From: CAZRGV01 sp964599655
Lineage (GTDB): Bacteria; Planctomycetota; Planctomycetia; Isosphaerales; Isosphaeraceae
Length of the DNA: 35,100 nt
Direction: 5' to 3'
Assembly: GCA_964599655.1 (NCBI GenBank)
Contig: CAZRGV010000061.1
Coordinates: forward strand, 1-35,100
Under the pieces are notes generated by a model, which was given only the letters and a program-made list of their open reading frames with translations, made no database searches and had not been told where the DNA came from. The first letter of the stretch is position 1; each line of letters begins with the position of its first letter. Shown one piece after another: positions 1 through 9,300 of the stretch. Made by a program: the position numbers and the translations under genes.

Positions 1-697
1 GGCCCGAGACGCCGCCCGCAGGGCCCGCCGCCAGCAAAGGCGCGAAGGACGTTGACGCTGGGCATGCGAGGTTGGCGCACCGATTCGCCGTTGTTCCGGA
101 ATATGATGAACCGTGAGCTTATTTTCCAGCCCTTCAGCCGCGATGCAAGTCGTTGCGGTGTGACGGGTTTGGCCGCGCTTCGTCTGCCCCGCGAGACGGA
201 AAACGAGGCGGTCGGGCGGTGGAGATGCGGCTCCGCGGCGAGCCACGGTGGCTCGCGAACCGACCAGTCTGGCGCCTCGATGAGGGGCATACGCTCGCGA
301 GCGTTCCTCCGGGAAGGGCGATTGTGGCTTCGCCGCCGGCGTTACCTGTCGATCCGGGTGACCCGCGCAACATCGAGCCGCGATGCAAATGTTTATTTTG
401 CCGGAGCTTGCGTCGCGTGCTCTCGGCCCTCCGGTAGAGATCGTGGAGGATTGAGGTGGGTCGTGGGGCCGGTCGCGACGGCACGCGCAAACGAACTTGG
501 AGACGGCCGGTGTTCCGAATCGATCAACGACAGGGCGGATTTCGACGAGCCAGGCCAACGTTTTGGGACGGTTCCGGAAGAACGAGGATCGCCCCATGTC
601 ATCGGGTCTGACCCGGCGTGTTTTTTCGCCAACCGCAAGGCGGTATGGTCGCCGCGCGAGGCCAATCGATCGGCTTCGATGTGTCGCGCTTGTTCAG
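1..697. other. Non-coding or unrecognised stretch
   Basis: No reading frame here looks like a real protein. The open frames on both strands have arginine-rich, biased translations typical of antisense frames in high-GC DNA, and none carries a recognisable domain, signal peptide or convincing ribosome binding site. A short phrase, agccgcgatgcaa, occurs near 138 and again near 376, but the flanks differ. The tRNA-Leu gene at the right edge is transcribed leftwards into this region; I see no clear terminator behind it. Confidence 0.5.
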
Positions 698-780
698 TAC
701 CGAAGGTGGGACTTGAACCCACACCCCCTTGCGGGGACCGGATTTTGAGTCCGGCGCGTCTGCCATTCCGCCACTTCGGC
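698..780 (-). tRNA. tRNA-Leu (anticodon CAA)
   Basis: Read on the minus strand, the 83 bases fold as a class II tRNA. The acceptor stem is GCCGAAG with CTTCGGT (a G-U closing pair) and discriminator A. The anticodon stem CCGGA/TCCGG encloses loop CTCAAAA, giving anticodon CAA for UUG leucine codons. A long variable arm (CCCC GCAA GGGG) and the T arm GTGGG-TTCAAGT-CCCAC follow. The long variable arm fits tRNA-Leu. CCA is not encoded. Confidence 0.96.
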
Positions 781-954
781 CACGGTTCGGATCGCGGGCA
801 GGCCGATCCACCGAGGAACCGATCGTACCAGACCGGGATTCCCGAGAGAATAGGTCTTGGTGATCCTTCCACCCTGGAATCCTCCGAAGACCCCGACCTT
901 TTGCTCTCCAGTCGCCTCGGGAGACGTCGCGACGGTCGAACGGCCGCGGAGTGG

Positions 955-2397
955 TCAATGGCCGCGAGGCGTGTNNNNNNNNNNNNNNNNNNNNNNNNNN
1001 NNNNNNNNNNNNNNNNNNNNNNNNNNNNNNNNNNNNNNNNNNNNNNNNNNNNNNNNNNNNNNNNNNNNNNNNNNNNNNNNNNNNNNNNNNAGTTCTCGGA
1101 GCAGCGGGGCCTCGATGGCGTCGAGGAACCGGTTGTACAGATTCGACGAGTCGTTGCTCGCGTCGAGGTCGAGGCGCGCCCGAGTCCATTTCGCGATGGC
1201 CTCGTCGAGCGCGTGGTCGTGCGGCGCGTCGTCGGTCGGGGAGGGAGCACCGACCGACGCCGGCAGATGCGCGGCTTCGATCGGTCCGCCTCCGCTGGCC
1301 CGGGCGGCCTGCTCGGCGGCGTTGCGAAGCTCACGGACATTTCCCGGCCAGGCGTGGTTCCACAGGCGACGGCCCAAGGGGGCGTTCGGGTCGAAATCCG
1401 CCGTCGATCGCGGCGCGATCCTCGAGACGAAGTGATTCCAGAGGCGAGGGATGTCGTCTCGTCGCTCGCGAAGCGGCGGCAGGTGGATCGGCAGGACGGC
1501 GAGGCGGTAGAACAGGTCGGCGCGGAACGTCCCGTCGCGGACCCACGCCTCGAGGTTCCGGTTCGTCGCGGCGACCACTCGGGCCCGCAGTTGCCGATCG
1601 CTTCCTCCGCCAACCGGCCGGTACTCGCCGACGTCGAGCACGCGAAGCAGCTTCGCCTGAATCGACGGCGGGGCCTCCGCCACCTCGTCGAAGAAGATCG
1701 TGCCGCGGCCCGCGCGTTCGAGCAAACCGGGCTGGGCCGAGTCGGCCCCGGTGAACGCCCCGCGCTCGTGCCCGAACAGCTCGCGCTCGACCAGGCTCTC
1801 CGGCAAGGCCGCCAGATGAACCGCCACGAACGGCTCGTGCGACCGGTCGCCATGCTGGTGGATCGCCCTCGCGACGAGTTCCTTCCCCGTGCCGCTCTCG
1901 CCGGTGATCAGCACCGGTTCTCCGCAGGCGGCCGCCAGAGCGATCTGCTTGAAGACGACCTGCATCGGCAGGCTCTGCCCGACGATCGCGCCGCCCGCCG
2001 CCGTCGCGTCGATCGGCTCGGCCGTTGGGCCCGAGTTCCGGCCCCGCAAGGCCCGATCCACAAGCGATCGGGCTTGGGCGAGGTCAAATGGTTTGGGCAA
2101 ATAGTCGAACGCGCCGCCTCGGACGGCGCGCACCGCGGTTTGCACCGTGCCGTGGGCGGTCATCACCACGACCGGCAGGCGCGGCCAGAGCCCTCGAATC
2201 CGATCGAGCGCCGAAAGGCCGTCGAGGCCCGGCAGCCTCACGTCGAGGAAAAGCACATCGGGCGGGTCCTCCGCGAGGCGTTCCATCGCTTGCTCGGCGC
2301 TCGAGGCCACCGAAACCCGATGGCCGTCGTCGCCGAGAAAGTTGCGGAACGCCCAGCAAATGCTCGGCTCATCATCCAGCACCATCACATGGGCCAT
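955..2397 (-). CDS. NtrC-family sigma-54 response regulator (interrupted by gap)
   Basis: This is a cytoplasmic activator of sigma-54 RNA polymerase. Residues 1-120 form a receiver domain with acidic pair DDE at 8-10 and phospho-acceptor Asp52 in FLDVRLPG. A AAA+ domain follows with Walker A GESGTGKE, the sigma-54 contact loop GAFTGA, Walker B-like FFDEV and the R-finger/sensor region ending WPGNVREL. The Fis-type DNA-binding helix-turn-helix expected at the C-terminus falls in the 116-N gap (975-1090), so the frame after the gap and the stop at 955 are uncertain. I chose ATG 2397 (protein starting MAHVMVLDDE) because GGAG lies 6 bases upstream and the receiver domain begins there; an in-frame ATG at 2439 would overlap the kinase gene. 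The kinase gene ends 22 bases upstream, so the two form a two-component operon. Its target promoters are not identifiable here. Confidence 0.9.
   Translation of the reverse strand: MAHVMVLDDEPSICWAFRNFLGDDGHRVSVASSAEQAMERLAEDPPDVLFLDVRLPGLDGLSALDRIRGLWPRLPVVVMTAHGTVQTAVRAVRGGAFDYLPKPFDLAQARSLVDRALRGRNSGPTAEPIDATAAGGAIVGQSLPMQVVFKQIALAAACGEPVLITGESGTGKELVARAIHQHGDRSHEPFVAVHLAALPESLVERELFGHERGAFTGADSAQPGLLERAGRGTIFFDEVAEAPPSIQAKLLRVLDVGEYRPVGGGSDRQLRARVVAATNRNLEAWVRDGTFRADLFYRLAVLPIHLPPLRERRDDIPRLWNHFVSRIAPRSTADFDPNAPLGRRLWNHAWPGNVRELRNAAEQAARASGGGPIEAAHLPASVGAPSPTDDAPHDHALDEAIAKWTRARLDLDASNDSSNLYNRFLDAIEAPLLREXXXXXXXXXXXXXXXXXXXXXXXXXXXXXXXXXXXXXXXXTPRGH
975..1090. other. Assembly gap (116 N)
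   Basis: A run of 116 undefined bases. It removes the C-terminal DNA-binding domain of the NtrC-type regulator; about 40 codons of helix-turn-helix would fit, so the stated size is plausible for that domain. Confidence 0.99.
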
Positions 2398-2419
2398 GCG
2401 TCGCTCCGGCTCGGTTCCG

Positions 2420-3904
2420 TCACAAGGTTTCCTCCCCACCGGGATCGCGCGCGTCGCCAGCGGGCCGCGACACCATCGGCGCCTTTGCTGGATGATGATA
2501 TGAGATATGAGGTTGTGTAGATGTTACTGCGGGAAGGGTGATTCGGAAGCGCGTCCAGCCCGCGTTCCGGCGATACTCGATCGCGCCGCCGTGTTCCCGG
2601 ACGATGGCGTCGCAGAGGGCCAGGCCGAGGCCGACCCCTTCGGGCTTGGTGCTGAAAAAGGGCTGGAACAGCCGCGCTTCGTCGCCGGCCGAGACGCCGG
2701 GGCCGTTGTCCTCGACGTCGATCGCGATCGCGCCGGAGGGGGTCAGGCCCGCGCGAATCCGCGCGCGACCGCCCGGCCCGGCGGCGTCGATGGCGTTGAG
2801 CGCCAGATTCGTGATGACCTGTCCCATCTGTTCGGGATCGACCCTGACCAGCGGCAAGGAATCTGCGGGTTCGACACTCCAGCCGACGCGTTGATGCTCG
2901 GCGTTGGCGGCCAGAGTGGCCGCGGCCCGTTCCACGATCGGCCCGATCTCGGTCCGCACGAACCGAGGGGGCTCGGGCCGGGCGATCTGGAGGAACCGCC
3001 GCACCTGGCGTTCGACCCGGCCCAGCTCGGCCATCGCGATTTCCAAGGGTTCCGTGTCGCGGTCGCGATTTCGTTCCATGAAGATTTGCAAGGTCATTCG
3101 CGCGGCGGTCAGGGGGTTGCGAAGCTCGTGCGCCAGCCCCGCGCTGACCTGGCGGATCAGCCGAAGCCGCTCGGTCTGGACCTGTTCGTCCTGAAGCCGT
3201 TGCAGCCACTGGGCCATCTGGGCGACGCCCTCGGCCAGTTCGCCGATCTCATCGAGGCGATCGCGAGGCAGGCCGGTCGGCCGCAGGTTCCCCTGGCCGA
3301 TCTGGCGGATCGCGTGGTGGATCGCCGACAACGGCCTGGAAAGCGTCCGGCCGACCGCGCTCGCCAGCAAGGCGGCCAGGACCGCGCCGACGAGGCTCAG
3401 GGCCAGAATCGCGCGCCTCGCCTCCCAGGCGGTGGCCCGCAACGTCGGCTCGGGCAGCAGAATCAGGAGGCGACGCTCGCCGTGGGCCGTGCTCGCCGTG
3501 GGCCGCTCGACCGTCGCCACGCGGTATTCCACGCCCTGATGGGTCCAGGTCGGCTCGAAGCTGAGGTTCGTGCCCGACCCGAACGCGCTCGGCCAACGCG
3601 GCAACGCGTCCGGGAGGCCGAGCGTGCTCGACTGGACCCGTCCCCCGTCGTCGAGCAACGCGAACTCGGCACCGCCGAGCCCCTTCAACTGCTGGAGGAC
3701 CGACTCGGTCAGCGGAAAGCGCGATCGCATCAACGTCTCGGCAATCCCCTGCCCTCGCTCAACATACTGCCGCCTCGCCCGCGATGCCGCCCAGTGGGCG
3801 CAGACCAGGCCCGTGCCCCCCACCATCGCGACGATCAGCACGAGGTGCGGAATCAGAATCCGGTTCCGAATCGATCCCTTACGGCGCCGTTGCGTCGGAT
3901 TCAT
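2420..3904 (-). CDS. Membrane sensor histidine kinase (NtrB/AtoS-like)
   Basis: A 494-residue two-component sensor kinase. A basic N-terminus precedes a transmembrane segment at about 17-37, an extracytoplasmic sensor region to about 164 with no recognised fold, a second transmembrane segment at about 165-186, and a HAMP linker to about 240. HisKA carries phospho-acceptor His259 in the motif HELRNPL. HATPase_c follows, with an N box around 366-372 (NLALNAID), DNGPG at 399 and a GVGLGLAL lid motif at 423. It should autophosphorylate and pass phosphate to the NtrC-type regulator whose start is 22 bases downstream. The signal sensed is unknown. The C-terminal 35 residues after the ATPase domain are proline- and histidine-rich and may be disordered. 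It is transcribed divergently from the TPR protein gene at 4118 across a 213-base intergenic region that should hold both promoters. Confidence 0.93.
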   Translation of the reverse strand: MNPTQRRRKGSIRNRILIPHLVLIVAMVGGTGLVCAHWAASRARRQYVERGQGIAETLMRSRFPLTESVLQQLKGLGGAEFALLDDGGRVQSSTLGLPDALPRWPSAFGSGTNLSFEPTWTHQGVEYRVATVERPTASTAHGERRLLILLPEPTLRATAWEARRAILALSLVGAVLAALLASAVGRTLSRPLSAIHHAIRQIGQGNLRPTGLPRDRLDEIGELAEGVAQMAQWLQRLQDEQVQTERLRLIRQVSAGLAHELRNPLTAARMTLQIFMERNRDRDTEPLEIAMAELGRVERQVRRFLQIARPEPPRFVRTEIGPIVERAAATLAANAEHQRVGWSVEPADSLPLVRVDPEQMGQVITNLALNAIDAAGPGGRARIRAGLTPSGAIAIDVEDNGPGVSAGDEARLFQPFFSTKPEGVGLGLALCDAIVREHGGAIEYRRNAGWTRFRITLPAVTSTQPHISYHHPAKAPMVSRPAGDARDPGGEETL

Positions 3905-4117
3905 CGTGGCCGGTTTTCCCCCTCGATTCCGAGGCCATGGCCCGGTGCGGAACCGCCCCCCGCGGCCATTCTACGCACCGGCCGGGCGGGCCGACAATCG
4001 AACCAGGAGCCATCGACGCGACGAGCACCGGATTGCCAGGACCGCGCGGTTTCGGAGATAATCGAGGGCGCCGGGCCGTACCCGTCCAGGGACCGCGCGA
4101 GAGGAGGTCGGCGGACC

Positions 4118-5005
4118 ATGACGCGTCTTCTCTGCGTATCCGTGATCCTTGCGTGGCCGATACTGGCTCCGGGCTGGGTTCGAGCCCAGTCCGGTGCCGC
4201 GGGAGCCGTCGGCGGCCACCACGCCTTCCACGGGGGGCCGATCGGCATGCATCCTGGTGGCGGTCCGCGCCTCTGGGGAGGCCGCGGGGCGGGCGGATCT
4301 CCTTTTCCGTTGTATTATCCGCCAATCCTGATCGGCCCGTCTCTTGGCCCGCCTTACCTGGTGTTCGCGGCGTCCCCCGTCGTCGTCGGCCCCACGTCGC
4401 CTCCCTCGTATGCCGATTTGTTGCTCGCGCCAAAGGTCCCGTTCGGCCCGGTGATTCCGCCGCCCGATCTGGTCCAGGCGCAACAGCTCGGCTTCGCCGG
4501 TCCACCGCCACCGTCGGCGCCTTCCGTGTCTCGACCGAGGCGTCCCGATGCCAAACGGGCCGAGGAACGCGTCCAGGTCGGCGACCGCCTCTTCCGCGCG
4601 GGCGAACTCGTCAAGGCGACCGAGCGTTACGAGCAGGCCCATAACGCCGATCCCGGTTCGGCCACGCCGTTCGTTCGGCTGGCTCAGATCGCCCTGTCGC
4701 GAGGTGATTACGCCGAGGCCGCCAACCGATTCCGCGAGGCCCAGACCGCCGAGCCCGGCTGGATGATCAATGCGCCCGATATCCAGAACCTTTTTGGCGA
4801 CCCGACCGACTTCGCCGCCATCATCGCCAAGCTCGAATCCCACCTTCAGGCCTATCCCGAGGATCGCGACGCCTGGCTCGTCCTCGGGGCCGAACTCTAC
4901 CTTTCCAGTCGAACCCAGCGCGCCGCCGACATCTTCCTCCGCCTCACCGACCGCAAGCCCGACGCGACCCTGGCCGCCTTTCTCAACGCCACCAACATCC
5001 GTTGA
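4118..5005 (+). CDS. Secreted TPR-repeat protein
   Basis: A 295-residue protein. Start ATG 4118 has GAGGAGG ten bases upstream and gives a clean signal peptide (MTRLLCVSVILAWPILAPG, cleavage near AQS). The open frame extends much further upstream, but only as antisense to the kinase. Residues about 25-130 are rich in glycine, proline and histidine (GGHHAFHGGP, PPPPS) and probably flexible. Residues about 140-290 contain tetratricopeptide-like helical pairs: a repeat around RLFRAGELVKATERYEQA, the next around RGDYAEAANRFREAQ, and a degenerate third at the end. TPRs mediate protein contacts; no enzymatic signature is present. It is probably periplasmic or envelope-associated. A hairpin just after the stop may end transcription. 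Confidence 0.8.
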   Translation: MTRLLCVSVILAWPILAPGWVRAQSGAAGAVGGHHAFHGGPIGMHPGGGPRLWGGRGAGGSPFPLYYPPILIGPSLGPPYLVFAASPVVVGPTSPPSYADLLLAPKVPFGPVIPPPDLVQAQQLGFAGPPPPSAPSVSRPRRPDAKRAEERVQVGDRLFRAGELVKATERYEQAHNADPGSATPFVRLAQIALSRGDYAEAANRFREAQTAEPGWMINAPDIQNLFGDPTDFAAIIAKLESHLQAYPEDRDAWLVLGAELYLSSRTQRAADIFLRLTDRKPDATLAAFLNATNIR

Positions 5006-5011
5006 GACCCG

Positions 5012-5032
5012 GAGCCCGCTCGACGCGGGCTC
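5012..5032 (+). terminator. GC-rich hairpin after the TPR gene
   Basis: A perfect 8-bp inverted repeat, GAGCCCGC and GCGGGCTC, with loop TCGAC starts 6 bases after the TPR gene stop. No T-run follows, so it may be a weak or factor-assisted terminator or an mRNA 3' end stabiliser. Confidence 0.5.
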
Positions 5033-5154
5033 GATCGCTGCCGCCCTCGGCCGATTGGTGTTGCCTCCTTCCACCGTCTTTGGGCCGATCACGGCGGCAT
5101 TGTCTTTACCGTTCTCGCGTCGAATCGAAGATCGAGAGACATGAGTGTTTCGAC

Positions 5155-6126
5155 ATGCCCGAACCGAGTCGCTACTACGCCGCCGCGTGCCAGACCGACC
5201 TCCCCTGCCCTCGCCACCGCGACGAGATCGCCGGCCGTGTCGACCACATGCTCGGCATGATCGACCACGCCGTGGTGGGCTATCGGCCGTTCTTCGACGT
5301 CAAGCTGGTGGTTTTTCCCGAATTCGCGCACGCCGCGCCGGTGTACGAGACGGTCGAGGAACTCGCCGACAAGCTGGCCGTTCCGATTCCCAACGAGCAT
5401 ACCGACCGCTACCTCGCCAAGGCCAGGACTCGGGGCGTCTACATCCAGACAGGGACCTTTCTGGAGGTGGACGACCGCTGGCCGGGCGTCGTGTTCAACA
5501 CGACCTGCCTGATCGGCCCGGATGGGATCTTGAGCACGTATCGCAAGGTGAATCCCTGGATTCCCTGGGAGCTGCACGCCAGCCCCCACGACCTTCCGGA
5601 CTACGACCAGCCGATGTTCCCCGTCGTCGCGACCGAGATCGGTACGCTCGGCGTGGCGATCTGCTACGACTGGCTCTTTCCTGAGGCGATCCGCGCTCTG
5701 GCCCTCAACGGCGCCGAGGTTTTGATTCGCGTCTCGGCCTACATGGACCCGTGGGGCGCCACCCCGCCCCTGGACTGGTGGACGCTCTTCAACCGCGCTC
5801 GAGCGGTTGAGAACATGGCCTATGTCGTGGCCGTCAACCAGGCGGCGAGCCTCGCGAATTATCCGCCGTTTTCCTGGCCGGGCGGCAGCATGATCGTCGA
5901 CTTCGACGGCCGGATTCTCGCGCAGGCCGACCCCGGACCCGGCGAGAAGATCGTCGTCGGCCCGATCGACCTGGCCGCTCTCCGCGACGAGCGGAGACGC
6001 CGCTCCGGCCACCACTTGCTGAACCACATCCGAGCCGAAGCCTATCGCCCCCTGTACGACCGACCGATCTTCCTCGCCGCCGAGCGGCGACCACCAGGTT
6101 CCCCATCGGACGAGAGAAGCCCTTGA
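5155..6126 (+). CDS. Carbon-nitrogen hydrolase (nitrilase superfamily)
   Basis: A 323-residue cytoplasmic enzyme of the nitrilase/amidase fold, which hydrolyses non-peptide C-N bonds in amides or nitriles. The catalytic triad is visible: Glu56 in FPEFAH, Lys131 in YRKVNPW, and nucleophile Cys170 in ICYDWLFPEA. The residue following the cysteine (YDW) is typical of amidases rather than true nitrilases. Length is close to the family norm. I chose ATG 5155 (MPEPSRYYAAACQTD) because the family's first strand begins there; the open frame upstream runs back into the 3' end of the previous gene. The substrate cannot be inferred from sequence or neighbours. It is separated from the genes on either side by 149 and 235 bases and is probably its own transcription unit or follows the TPR gene. 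Confidence 0.88.
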   Translation: MPEPSRYYAAACQTDLPCPRHRDEIAGRVDHMLGMIDHAVVGYRPFFDVKLVVFPEFAHAAPVYETVEELADKLAVPIPNEHTDRYLAKARTRGVYIQTGTFLEVDDRWPGVVFNTTCLIGPDGILSTYRKVNPWIPWELHASPHDLPDYDQPMFPVVATEIGTLGVAICYDWLFPEAIRALALNGAEVLIRVSAYMDPWGATPPLDWWTLFNRARAVENMAYVVAVNQAASLANYPPFSWPGGSMIVDFDGRILAQADPGPGEKIVVGPIDLAALRDERRRRSGHHLLNHIRAEAYRPLYDRPIFLAAERRPPGSPSDERSP

Positions 6127-6361
6127 ACGCTCGGCTCGGACGCGAGGCTCGAGGGTCGAAACGCGTGCTCGGGAGCCTTCGGCCTTGCTTCCCCGCATTC
6201 GTGTCCAGGTCTATACTGAGCGTATCGCCCGGTCGATTCGACCGCCCGCGAGCGGTTCCATCGATTGTTGTGTGTCATACTTAACTACTCCTGGTTTGGT
6301 CGGTCGGGTCTTGTTCGCGTTGCGTTCTTCTCGCGGCTTCAACGAGGGAGTTGATCGGATC

Positions 6362-9300
6362 ATGCGGCCTCGAATCCTTTCACGACTCGTCCTGCTTCTG
6401 GCCGTCGGCCTTCTCGTGACCCTGTCGGCGTGCGGTGGCGGCAAGGAAGAACCGCCCGCGACGGCGCCCTCGGAATCCGAGTCGACGGCGTCCCGGAACG
6501 GGGCGGCCGCGCCCTCCGACACCATCCCGGCCAAGGTGCTTCCGGCGTTTCTGGAGGCGCATCGCGAGGGCCTCGGCCACATGGAGCGCTATGAGTACGG
6601 CGAGGCCGTCAAGAACTTCCGCAAGGCGCTGGAACTGGCTCCGAACCTCAACGCGGCGAAGGTCAACCTGGCCATCGCCTTGCTCAACGATACCGGCGTC
6701 AAGGCGGAAGAGGCCAAGAAGAACCGGTCGGCCACCCCAGCGACCAACTTCGACGAGGCGCTGGCCCTGCTCGACGAGGTCCTCGCCGGCGATCCCAACA
6801 ACCTCCACGCCCGTTATTGCCGGGGCATCATCCTCGAATATCTCGGCCAGATGGCCCGCGCGCACGAGGACTACAAGTTCGTCGTCGAGCACGACCCGAG
6901 CGACGCGCACGCCTGGGTCAAGTTCGGTATGACCTTGCCCGACCCCAAGCGGCCCAACTTCCCCGCGAGCCTCGACCAGGCGGAGCAACTCGTCGAGATC
7001 TACGGCAAGGCGCTCGAACGCAATCCCTACCTGGTCCTCGCCCTGTTCAAGCTCCAGGAAGCGTACAACTGGGCCTCGGTCAAGGCGAGACGCGATCGGC
7101 CGGATGAGGCCGCCACGCTGGCCGGCAAGCGAGACGAGATCAGCAAGCTCTGGGACCGACTCAACCCGGATCGCAACGTCGCCGGACACGGCGAGACGGG
7201 CAAGACGTTCTACGGCGAGATGGGGCATTACGCGACCTTGCTCGACCCGTTCGCCACGAAGATCCATCGCGCCGAGTCGCTGGTTCCTCCCCGGTTCGAG
7301 AGCCTGAAGCCCCTGGCCGTCGAACTGCCCGCCGGGCATCGCTGGGTCCAGAGGGCCGATTTCGACGGGCCTCTGGCCGTGGTCGGCCGGTTTCGCGACC
7401 GCTTCGGCGCGGCGGTCGCCCACCTCGACGTCAACGGCGACGGTCAGCGCGACCTGGTCCTCGCCGCGGCCGTCAAGGGGCCGAACGGTGTCCGCGACGT
7501 CCTGCTCCTGAACCAGGGCGACGGCCGGTTCGAGGATGCCTCCGCCGCCTTCGGTCTGCCCGACGACCGCGTGAGCCTGGGAGTCGCCGCCGCGGACTTC
7601 GACGCCGACGGCCAGATCGACCTGTTCCTCACCGGCGTTGGAGACAATCGCCTGCTCCGCAACAAGGGGGGCAAGACGTTCGAGGACATCACCTCGGCGC
7701 TCGGCGAGACCGGCCCGAAGGCGATCAGCCCGACGGCGCGCTGGCTCGACCTCGACCAGGACGGCGACCTTGACCTCGTGGTGCTGAACTACACCGCGGC
7801 TGAGCAGGCGGACGCCGCCTTCAAGGACGCCGCCTCGCCACCCCCTGGCCTGCCCAACACGGTTTATCGCAACGACGGCCAGCCGCCAAAAGTCGAGAAC
7901 ACGACCAAGCCGAACTGGGCCCCGATTGCCGTGGCCCCCGAGAGCGTTCCGGCCACCGAGGGCCTCTCGATTGTCCTGACCCCCTGGAACGACGAGACGA
8001 CCGCCGCGATCCGGGCCGGCGAGGCGCCTCACACCGGTCTCGCCGTTCTCGACCTCGACGAGGATCGCGACCTCGACCTGGTTCTCTCGGCCGATCAGAC
8101 CGCGCCCACCGCCGCCCTCAACGACCGCCTCGGCCGGTTCCACGAGGCGACCCTCAAGGATCTCGCCGCGAACGAGCCGGTCAACGGCCTGCTCGTGCTC
8201 GACCTCGACCAGGACGGGCGCTCCGACCTCGTCGCCGTCCATCCCGCCGGACGGCTCTCGGCCTGGCGAAACGTGAGAGTCGACCAAAAGGATCAGAAAG
8301 CCGGGTTCGCGTTCGAGTTCTGGCCGATCGACGCCCGATCCTGGCGCTCGGCCATGGCCAGCGACCTCGACCTCGACGGCTGGATCGACCTGGTGGGTCT
8401 GCCGGTCTCGGGCGAGGCCGAGGCGCCCCGTTGGGCGAGGAACGAAGGCAGCCGGCTCGCGTCGCAGGACCTGGCGCTTGGGCCCGACTCAACCGCCTCG
8501 CTGGTTGGCCTCGACCTGGCCGACCTCGTCGGTGATCCGTTGCCCGAGATCCTCCTGGTTCGCGATGGCGACGGCCCTCGAATGGCCCGCAACCTCGGCA
8601 ACGGCCATCACTGGCTGGCCCTGGACCTCGACGGCCGCTGGAAGTTCGGCTTCGACCACATGCGGACCAACCCTCACGGGCTCGGCACCCGGCTCACGTT
8701 GCAAGGACCAGGACTGGACGTGCCTTACAGCCACACGACCACGACGGCCGGTCCCGCCCAGTCGGTCGGACCGGTCGTGCTGGGTCTGGGACAGACCGCG
8801 CCGGTGCCCCTGGTCCGGCTCCGATGGCCCGACGGCGTCATGCAGGCCGAGCTGAACGTGGACGCCGACCAGTTGCTCGCGCTGGCCGAGCACAACCGGA
8901 AGACCGGAAGTTGCCCGGTTCTGTTCACCTTCGATGGCCAGCGGTTCGTGTGCCTCGGCGATTTCCTGGGAGGTGGCGGACTCGGTTACCTCGTCGCGCC
9001 GGGCGTTTACGGCGAGCCCGACCGCGACGAGTCGGTCGCCATCGCCGGAGATCAGCTTCGACCCGTCGGCGGGGTCTATCGCCTGTCGATCACCGAGCCG
9101 ATGGACGAGGTCGCCTACCTCGATCACCTGACGCTCGACGTCGTGGATCGCCCGCCGGGTGTCGAGGCCACGCCCGACGAGCGGTTCGCCCCCGGCGGGA
9201 ATCGACCGACCGGCGCCTTGATCGCCTGGAAATCCACCATCGAACCGCTCCGAGCCACGGACCTGAAAGGGCACGACGTGACTGAGGCCCTCCGCGCCTG

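Noticed and set aside
153..437. Small ORF in the first 700 bases
   Set aside because: No ribosome site, no family, composition like non-coding high-GC DNA.
52..2520. 822-codon open frame on the plus strand
   Set aside because: It runs antisense to the NtrC-type regulator and through the N gap, and its translation is arginine-rich with no domain.
2507..4117. Upstream part of a long plus-strand open frame
   Set aside because: It is antisense to the histidine kinase; only the portion from ATG 4118, with ribosome site and signal peptide, is a real gene.
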